Source: Nostoc sp. UHCC 0302 (GTDB lineage Bacteria > Cyanobacteriota > Cyanobacteriia > Cyanobacteriales > Nostocaceae). From it: 64,000 nucleotides of DNA. A program made the position numbers and the translations under genes. Numbering within the stretch: the first letter of the stretch is position 1; every line of letters begins with the position of its first letter. Where the stretch lies: assembly GCF_038096175.1 (NCBI RefSeq), contig NZ_CP151099.1, positions 5,310,001 to 5,374,000 of the forward strand. Reading direction: 5' to 3'. This document shows positions 57,896 through 64,000 of the stretch, in pieces. Under the pieces are notes generated by a model that worked only from the letters and a program-made list of their open reading frames with translations, was not told where the DNA came from and did not search any database.

Positions 57896-59185
57896 TTAAG
57901 GATAAAGACCCCTATCACTCAGCGCTTGCGCCACTCTACCCACACCCAAAGTATAAGCTGCTAATCGCAGAGGAATTTGTCGCAACTTCGACTGCTGAAT
58001 TACTTGATGGTAAGCTTGCACCATCAGGTGTTCCATCTCGCGGTTGACGCGCTCTTCATCCCAAAACAGGTAGGAAAGACCTTGTACCCACTCTAGATAG
58101 CTAACTACCACACCGCCAGCATTCGCCAAAATATCAGGTAACACTGTCACACCCCGCGCCTCTAGCGACAGGTTAGCCTCAAGCGTAACTGGGCCATTAG
58201 CGGCTTCTGCTACCATCTGCGCTTGCACCTGATTAACATTTTCTTCATTAATCTGGTTTTCCAAAGCTGCGGGGATTAAGACGTCACAGGGCAAAGTTAA
58301 TAAATCTGCATTGCTAATTGATACTGCTTGCTCAAAACCTACAACACTCTTGCGGTTTTGGGCAGCGTAGGCTTTCAATGCAGGAATATTAAGACCAGCT
58401 TGAGAAAATACTCCTCCAGCACCTGTTGACACAGCGATAATTTTCGCTCCTGCTTGGTATAACAATTCTGCTGCGGCACAGCCGACATTCCCAAAACCTT
58501 GGATAACTACTCGCACGCCCTCTAAAGATTTACCTTGGTCTGCTAAGGCTTCACGCACAATAATCATCACACCGCGTCCTGTAGCCATTTCTCGTCCCCG
58601 CGAACCACCTACAGAAAGTGGTTTACCAGTTACAACTCCAGGCACAGCATGACCGACATTTACAGAATAAGTATCCATCATCCAAGCCATCTCACGGGCA
58701 GATGTACCCATATCAGGCGCAGGTATGTCTACGGAAGGGCCGATATCTTTAATTAATTCGCTCATATAACGACGACTAATCCGCTCTAACTCGCCGACAC
58801 TATAGCGTTTAGGATCTATAGCAATACCTCCCTTAGCACCGCCGTAAGGAATACCCAACAATGCACATTTCCAAGTCATCAGCATTGCCAGGGCTGATAC
58901 TTCTCGTAATGTGACAGCTGGATGATAACGAATTCCACCTTTGTAGGGGCCTAAGACATCGGAATGCTGTACCCGATGTCCAGCGAGAACTTGCACTAGA
59001 CCATTATCCAGTTTCACGGGAATGGAAACCGTCACGACCTTGCGTGGGTGGCTGAGGATTTCTAATAAACCTTGGTCTAGCTTTAATTCTTTAGCTGCCG
59101 CCTCTAGATAGCTACAGGCTTGATCGAATGGACAAATATGCGCTGGAGAAGCAGCTTCCAGCGGCAGCGTAGGTGTTGAAATCAT
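57896..59185 (-). CDS. gdhA: Glu/Leu/Phe/Val dehydrogenase, probably glutamate dehydrogenase
   Basis: Reversible oxidative deamination of glutamate to 2-oxoglutarate (family also includes leucine and phenylalanine dehydrogenases). 429 residues, matching hexameric GDH length. The active-site Lys lies in CALLGIPYGGAKGGI, preceded by GPYKGGIRYHPAV; the Rossmann motif is GFGNVGCAAAELLY. ATG start with a good length for the family. It ends in a strong terminator and is not in an operon. The Glu-type specificity is inferred from length and from cyanobacterial precedent. Confidence 0.9.
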   Translation of the reverse strand: MISTPTLPLEAASPAHICPFDQACSYLEAAAKELKLDQGLLEILSHPRKVVTVSIPVKLDNGLVQVLAGHRVQHSDVLGPYKGGIRYHPAVTLREVSALAMLMTWKCALLGIPYGGAKGGIAIDPKRYSVGELERISRRYMSELIKDIGPSVDIPAPDMGTSAREMAWMMDTYSVNVGHAVPGVVTGKPLSVGGSRGREMATGRGVMIIVREALADQGKSLEGVRVVIQGFGNVGCAAAELLYQAGAKIIAVSTGAGGVFSQAGLNIPALKAYAAQNRKSVVGFEQAVSISNADLLTLPCDVLIPAALENQINEENVNQVQAQMVAEAANGPVTLEANLSLEARGVTVLPDILANAGGVVVSYLEWVQGLSYLFWDEERVNREMEHLMVQAYHQVIQQSKLRQIPLRLAAYTLGVGRVAQALSDRGLYP

Positions 59186-59368
59186 AAAATTTTCTCCTGA
59201 TCGCGGTATCTTCGCGAGTCATATATATATGCCTAGCTTAAACCTTTTTTTTGGAGAAAATAAGCATTTTGTAGTTTTTGTTACATTTTTATTTTAGTTT
59301 TATGATAGTGGAGATGAATACAGATTAGTTTTTTCTGTAATCATCTGTGGCGATCACTAACTCAAAAA

Positions 59369-60868
59369 TCAAGTTGCTGCAAACACTTTAGAAGTGAAAC
59401 TGCCATGTAGACCGTAGGGTATATGATGCTTGAGATGCAACCGAGCGATCGCACCTTTCGAGAAATCACTGGCATCCAAAATCACCACATCTGACCGATG
59501 ATGAGCAGCATCATAAACTAAAGCCAGTACCCAACCATCATCTTCCTTTTGAGAACCTGGGCGTGGGACAAAAACTGGCTCACCCATAAAGCCAAGGGGT
59601 GCAGCACTCCAAATTTGTCTTTCTCCTGACTCTAAATCCATTTTTAGCAATGCTTGCAACGGAGCATTACCAGTCTCTGCATGAGCCGCACCTATGTATG
59701 AATATCGATAAGGGCGTCCCACATTAGCCGGATGTATGGTGGGAAACTCACAACAGCGCTTTTCAATCAATTCCTGTTTGACTATCCCATCCTTGAGGTT
59801 GAGATTAAATCGCCAAAGTTGTCCAGGCGTAAGTGCCTCAAAATCAACTTGCCGAAAATCGCTTTCTGGCTCTACTTCAGGTAACGATTCATAGCAGATA
59901 GAGTCAATAAAAATTTCATCCTTCACCTCAAAAGCATTAATGTGGTGGAAGACAAAACCAGATTGAGTTTCCAAAATTCTGACACCTGTTTGCTCTTTTT
60001 CGGGTGTGCGAGGAATAATTATAATGCGAGTTGGCTGATTTGGCTGAAACTTGATACATTCCCCTGCTGCACGTATTCCCAAAGCAAAAGGTATGGGATT
60101 AAAGCTGACAGGATTTTGAAATAAGATGCAGTAATTAGGAGTAACAACAAAATCGTGAATAAAACAAAAACCCGGAACACTATGAGCGTGCTTTCTGATT
60201 ATTTCTCCTGCTGGGTTTAGCTCGAAAATAGTAATTGTGGTAGATAATCCCGGCTTAATAGAAAAGTTTACAAGGCAAGGTGCGCCCCCATCTTGCTCAC
60301 AACTGGGATCTAAACGAGGATGTGCGCCAAAAGCTTCACCTGTTGATAAAACACCATTAAAATATTCTCTCCCCAAAGTTTCTAGTGTGTAAGGGTCGAG
60401 ACGATGGGGTTCAGCTGCTTCCCATAGTGCCAAAAGTTTATTACCCCAATAGATGACATTGGTGTTGGCAATATTTTTGATTTGAAAGTCAAACAAATTA
60501 GCTAGCCAACCACCAGGTTTTTGAGTACCAAAGACACCACGGTAGAGAATTTTTCCAGCTTTTTGTTCTGCTAAATAGCCCTCAGTGTGAATAAAACGAT
60601 TACGGAAATGAGCATGACCATTGACAAAGGTAATTCGGCTAATCATTCCATCACCATCAAAGGGGTGATGAATGCGTTGTCCATTCACATCCAGTAAACC
60701 AGGGCCGTTTCTAAATAGCGTTCCTTGCAGTTCTGTGGGAATTTGCCCTTCTACATCATCAATTTGATAATCAAACTCTTGGGTGAGAGAATCATATCCT
60801 CCCTGCCAGTCTGCACGAGTGTAAGATTTTTCTCGAACTGCGTTTTCTCGAATCTCTAAATTCTGCAT
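59369..60868 (-). CDS. Carotenoid/apocarotenoid oxygenase (RPE65 family)
   Basis: A 499-residue non-heme iron enzyme that cleaves carotenoids or apocarotenoids. The four iron His ligands can be placed in FGAHPRLDPS, CFIHDFVVTP, FVFHHINAFE and the C-terminal YGLHGSF (His488). The N-terminal GTLFRNGPGLLDVNG and HHPFDGDGMI blocks are typical. Cyanobacteria have several paralogues (apocarotenoid 15,15'-oxygenase, lignostilbene-type and others); the substrate and bond cleaved are not decided by sequence alone. The gene stands alone between gdhA and the FBT carrier. Confidence 0.88.
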   Translation of the reverse strand: MQNLEIRENAVREKSYTRADWQGGYDSLTQEFDYQIDDVEGQIPTELQGTLFRNGPGLLDVNGQRIHHPFDGDGMISRITFVNGHAHFRNRFIHTEGYLAEQKAGKILYRGVFGTQKPGGWLANLFDFQIKNIANTNVIYWGNKLLALWEAAEPHRLDPYTLETLGREYFNGVLSTGEAFGAHPRLDPSCEQDGGAPCLVNFSIKPGLSTTITIFELNPAGEIIRKHAHSVPGFCFIHDFVVTPNYCILFQNPVSFNPIPFALGIRAAGECIKFQPNQPTRIIIIPRTPEKEQTGVRILETQSGFVFHHINAFEVKDEIFIDSICYESLPEVEPESDFRQVDFEALTPGQLWRFNLNLKDGIVKQELIEKRCCEFPTIHPANVGRPYRYSYIGAAHAETGNAPLQALLKMDLESGERQIWSAAPLGFMGEPVFVPRPGSQKEDDGWVLALVYDAAHHRSDVVILDASDFSKGAIARLHLKHHIPYGLHGSFTSKVFAAT

Positions 60869-61009
60869 CTGCTTGATATCTATTTATTAAACTGGGTACA
60901 AACTCTTAAATTGGTTGAAGACACAAAGATAATCAATCCACAAGCATCTTCTCGATTTTTACAAAATTCCAGCAGACGCGATTAATCGCGTCTCTACTGT
61001 ATTTCGTCG

Positions 61010-62446
61010 TTACTCTACTGCTTTTGATTCTGGTTCTCGCAATATCAACTCAGGCATCAAATCAGGAGAAAACGGTTGTTCTCTATTATTTGCTGAGGCA
61101 GGTTGCAAAATCGGTGTTTGTGTTTGCTCCTCTGCATTAGGTAGCCAGTGAAGAAATAGTAAGGGTAACAGTGTGCTGACATTAGCAATTACAACTAACA
61201 GCCACAGCAAGTCAAAGTTAGTTGCGGTAATTCCCAGCCAATGCATGATTAATGCTTCAAACCCACGGGAAACTGTCCCACCTAAATTAAATACTGACAT
61301 AATCAAAGCAAATAATGTCGCTTCTACTCCAGATGGACAAAGCCTTGCTGCTAATACCATCACTGGCATGAAAGCTATTTTTCCCATCACGGAGAGAATC
61401 AGACTATCACTCAAACTAAACCAGTGATCATCTATACCTAATGACCTGTTTGCGTGAGTCACTAATAGCAGTGTTGTCATCCCTAAAGTTGCAGAAAGGA
61501 TGATACTCCAACGAAAAATCACGCGGAAAGGGATACTTTTAAGGAAACGTTGAAAAATCCAAACTCCAGCTAGAGAAGCAAAGCTTGTCACCAACTGCAC
61601 TCGCCCCAAGAATTCTGGTTGAAAGTGTAGTTCGTTGGTAGAGAAGTAGAAAAAGGCTGATTCAGCGCTTGGGGTAGCTTGCCAGATGAAGATAAAGGCT
61701 GTTGGTAGCCAAATGGCTCTTTGAGTAAAGACTTCGCGCAGTTGTCCTACTTGATGCTTGATTTTTATGAACTTGAGGTGATTACTTTCTTGAGCATCTT
61801 TACTCACCGGAGATTCGGCAATCAACCATGCTACCACTGAGACGATGAGGGGGAATAAGGCGGTAATCCAAAAGACTGTGTGGGTGGTGAAATGCTCTAA
61901 AAGTACACCGCTAAAGTAAGCTGTAATCAAAGCTCCAATTGCGGAAGCACCCCAGCACAGAGATTGTAATGAACCTGCTTGTGCTTGAGATTCTGTTCTG
62001 GCTCTTTCGACAACCAGCGAATCAACTATCACATCACTGAGAGCGACGGAGAGTGAACTTAAGGCGATCGCCACCGTAGCTGCCCAGCTAGTATGAACTA
62101 TTGTGGCCAGACTCACCCAAGAAGCCGCTCCCAGTATTCCAGATAAAACCAAGTATGGACGCCTGCGATAGCCAAATATGGGAAAGCCGTCAGAGATAAA
62201 GCCAAACAGTGGCTTCACCATCCAAGGTAAGAAAACAATTCCCAATAACGCTGATACCTGAACCGGAGTCAGCATCAGTTCATCTTTAAGGAAAAAGCTG
62301 ATAGCTAGACGCGCCAGCCCCAAAATTCCTTGGACGAAGTAGACAGTCAGAATTGCAATTAATTCGGCATTGGGTTCATTACCTAAGAAGATTTTCTCTG
62401 TTACTGAGTCTTTGACCTTGGACAAACCGGAGGAGTGAACCAGCAT
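61010..62446 (-). CDS. Folate-biopterin transporter (FBT/BT1, MFS-type)
   Basis: 478 residues with about 12 membrane segments. The FBT pattern is visible: VYFVQGILGLARLAISFFLKDEL, GIVFLPWMVKPLFGFISDGFPIFGYRRRPYL, DVIVDSLVVERAR, and GVEATLFALIMSVFNLGGTVS. Characterised relatives include plant and Synechocystis folate carriers. The C-terminal tail is polar and variable. It is not close to folate genes other than pabB, which is 47 kb away in this window. Confidence 0.88.
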   Translation of the reverse strand: MLVHSSGLSKVKDSVTEKIFLGNEPNAELIAILTVYFVQGILGLARLAISFFLKDELMLTPVQVSALLGIVFLPWMVKPLFGFISDGFPIFGYRRRPYLVLSGILGAASWVSLATIVHTSWAATVAIALSSLSVALSDVIVDSLVVERARTESQAQAGSLQSLCWGASAIGALITAYFSGVLLEHFTTHTVFWITALFPLIVSVVAWLIAESPVSKDAQESNHLKFIKIKHQVGQLREVFTQRAIWLPTAFIFIWQATPSAESAFFYFSTNELHFQPEFLGRVQLVTSFASLAGVWIFQRFLKSIPFRVIFRWSIILSATLGMTTLLLVTHANRSLGIDDHWFSLSDSLILSVMGKIAFMPVMVLAARLCPSGVEATLFALIMSVFNLGGTVSRGFEALIMHWLGITATNFDLLWLLVVIANVSTLLPLLFLHWLPNAEEQTQTPILQPASANNREQPFSPDLMPELILREPESKAVE

Positions 62447-62711
62447 TTGATGAATATTCTTTAAGTTTTATCCACTTTTCTATCATATCCATTTCTTAGA
62501 GTCTGGGTTGTTGAGCTTGATTTCTGGGATTTATTTATTCAATTTAGGGTAGTTAAAAATCAAGCTCACTATAACTTTGGGGATATTTTTATTAACTCTA
62601 AAAAATTGGCAACAGAATATTTATAAGGTGTATGGGAGATATGAACTTTCTGTTACGAAAGCTTATACTTCCAATAACCCAATTGAATATAAGAGAGTGA
62701 GGTATATGGGA

Positions 62712-62784
62712 TGGAGCTAAGCGGATTCGAACCGCTGACCCCCTCAATGCCATTGAGGTGCTCTACCAACTGAGCTATAACCCC
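62712..62784 (-). tRNA. tRNA-Ala (GGC)
   Basis: A 73-nt cloverleaf on the minus strand: acceptor GGGGTTA, D-arm AGCTCAGTTGGTAGAGC, anticodon loop ATGGCAT (GGC), T-arm GGTTCGAATCC, discriminator A. No CCA encoded. The anticodon gives a second alanine isoacceptor besides the UGC tRNA in the rRNA operon. Confidence 0.96.
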
Positions 62785-62935
62785 ATAAAATCCGTTTTTA
62801 ATCTTATCTTAATATTTTTTACTTTGTCAAGTTTTTTCTCTGAGTTAGCAATGCCCGTTATCTGAGTCAAGTATTACCGACGCCAGCCGCTACAACTTTG
62901 GAAATCAAAGCAATGCGCTGGCTCCTCAGCATGGC

Positions 62936-63127
62936 TTAAGACACTTGCAACAAATAGCTCATGCAGTGTCCCATGAGAAAGTAAACAACTAGCATGGCAG
63001 CAGCAGCTAAAGCTACTAATGTACCAGCCAACATGAGAGAAAACTCTTTATTTTCGTAAGCTTTTTCCATCAGGTGCAGCGACCACGCCACCAAGGCTAC
63101 ATCAAAAAGTAAAATAGGAAGTAACAT
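62936..63127 (-). CDS. Small two-helix membrane protein
   Basis: 63 residues with two hydrophobic segments (about 1-20 and 31-52: LLPILLFDVALVAWSLHL, LAGTLVALAAAAMLVVYFLM) joined by a short charged loop (MEKAYENKEFS). ATG start, AT-rich upstream. It lies 99 nt after the end of hisF on the same strand and may be read from the same transcript. I do not recognise the family; similar short membrane proteins are common in cyanobacteria. Confidence 0.6.
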   Translation of the reverse strand: MLLPILLFDVALVAWSLHLMEKAYENKEFSLMLAGTLVALAAAAMLVVYFLMGHCMSYLLQVS

Positions 63128-63226
63128 ATTTGTTAATATATCTTAATAGATGTAAACCAATATTAACACCCTTTGAGAGAAGTGTGTCTAACCTGGGTTA
63201 GTTGTCATTGACGGAGGAAGCATAAA

Positions 63227-64000
63227 TCAGGATAAAATTCTGACTGGTACGTTACGATCGCCTAAATAATTTTTGATTTGTGTCACACTTAGTTGACCGT
63301 AATGTAAAAGCGAAGCCAGTAATGCTGCTTCAGCTTTGCCTTGCGTTAGGGCTTCATAGATATGTTCGCAATTACCTGCGCCACCAGAAGCAATAACTGG
63401 AATCTCCACAGAATCAGCGATCGCTCTTGTTAGCTCCAGGTCATAACCTGCTTGAGTACCATCAGCATCCATACTTGTAACTAGCAGTTCTCCGGCCCCC
63501 CGTTTTTCAACTTCTTGCGCCCACAGTAAAGCATCTAAGCCTGTGTTTTCCCTGCCACCTCGCACATATACATTCCAACCAGGATTATGAGGGTCAATTC
63601 TGCGCCTAGCATCAATAGCAATAACTATGCACTGATTACCAAAGCGATCGCTTGCCCGATTAATTAAGTTTGGTTCTCGCACTGCCGCAGAATTAATACT
63701 AACCTTGTCTGCGCCAGCTCGTAACAAAGCTTTAACATTTTCTAAGGATTGGATGCCACCACCCACAGTTAACGGAATAAAGACCTGTTCAGCAGTACGG
63801 TAGACTACATCAAGAATAATGCCTCGATCTTCATGAGTGGCTGTAATATCCAGAAATACTAACTCATCCGCACCGGCTTCGTTGTAAACCTTTGCCAGCT
63901 CTACCGGATCGCCTGCATCCTTAAGCTCAACAAAGTTAACTCCTTTTACAACCCGTCCCGCCTTCACATCTAAGCACGGTAAGATTCTTTTAGATAACAT
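63227..64000 (-). CDS. hisF: Imidazole glycerol phosphate synthase cyclase subunit
   Basis: Makes imidazole glycerol phosphate and AICAR from PRFAR with ammonia from HisH, in histidine synthesis. 257 residues, complete: the ATG complement is the last three bases of the window. A (beta/alpha)8 barrel with the catalytic Asp pair in [14 protein letters not shown] (Asp11) and [10 protein letters not shown] (about Asp130), and phosphate loops PLTVGGGI and IASGGAGN. It is the last complete gene in the window; upstream context is not visible. Confidence 0.97.
   Translation of the reverse strand: MLSKRILPCLDVKAGRVVKGVNFVELKDAGDPVELAKVYNEAGADELVFLDITATHEDRGIILDVVYRTAEQVFIPLTVGGGIQSLENVKALLRAGADKVSINSAAVREPNLINRASDRFGNQCIVIAIDARRRIDPHNPGWNVYVRGGRENTGLDALLWAQEVEKRGAGELLVTSMDADGTQAGYDLELTRAIADSVEIPVIASGGAGNCEHIYEALTQGKAEAALLASLLHYGQLSVTQIKNYLGDRNVPVRILS

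Overview
The window looks like chromosome of a filamentous, probably heterocyst-forming cyanobacterium (Nostocales, Nostoc/Calothrix/Tolypothrix-like). Supporting signs are psaD (photosystem I), ndhD, the pipX-pipY-sepF-proC cluster, DUF2605/DUF2973 genes, a carotenoid oxygenase and an FBT-type folate/biopterin carrier. Many HIP1 octamers (GCGATCGC) are present, as are heptanucleotide tandem repeats and GC-rich palindromic small dispersed repeats typical of this order. Genus assignment is inference.

Layout. 1-3587: rRNA operon on the minus strand (promoter, 16S, tRNA-Ile, tRNA-Ala, 5' part of 23S). 3.7-9.2 kb: nadC, a broken IS630-type element, a decayed Uma2 gene, argS, an intact Uma2 gene. 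9.2-20.5 kb: metallophosphoesterase, der, an EcfT-like gene, pabB, a possible tiny Cys/His ORF, pipX-pipY, sepF, proC, a Ski2-like helicase. 20.7-25.8 kb: metal section with a secreted Cys protein, an Nramp transporter, a His-rich Zn/Cd-type P-type ATPase and a secreted protein. 26.0-32.5 kb: accessory cluster of EAD-iSTAND protein, MoxR AAA+ ATPase, membrane vWA protein, CHASE2 membrane protein and EAD-caspase. 32.8-38.4 kb: Rieske oxygenase, MerR regulator, copper module (copZ, copA, small membrane protein) under a MerR-type promoter, and a second decayed Uma2 gene. 38.4-47 kb: SMP-30-like protein, ndhD, coiled-coil protein, thrB, a GT-C-like membrane protein, thrS. 47.4-56.5 kb: DUF2605, DUF2973, a glycogen-debranching-type enzyme, a DICT-GAF histidine kinase, psaD, trpE. 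56.8-64 kb: a broken IS982-type element, gdhA, carotenoid oxygenase, FBT carrier, tRNA-Ala(GGC), a small membrane protein, hisF.

The most interesting system is at 26000-32548. The first four genes overlap by 4-16 nt, so they are probably co-transcribed and translationally coupled. The first gene (a degenerate STAND-type NTPase) and the last (a caspase-like peptidase) share the same helical tail of about 70 residues. This matches the logic of the NTP-dependent conflict systems described computationally in multicellular bacteria (MoxR-vWA modules, effector-associated domains, iSTAND): an ATPase/vWA sensor at the membrane would recruit and switch on a caspase-like suicide effector through like-with-like EAD contacts. 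The CHASE2 protein suggests that the trigger is read outside the cytoplasmic membrane.

A second theme is in-frame capture of intergenic repeat DNA inside conserved enzymes: CopA (about 62 residues beside the hinge motif of the P domain), PabB (two insertions), the Ski2-like helicase and TrpE. A related palindromic repeat has broken the IS630 transposase, flanked by a 4-bp direct repeat.
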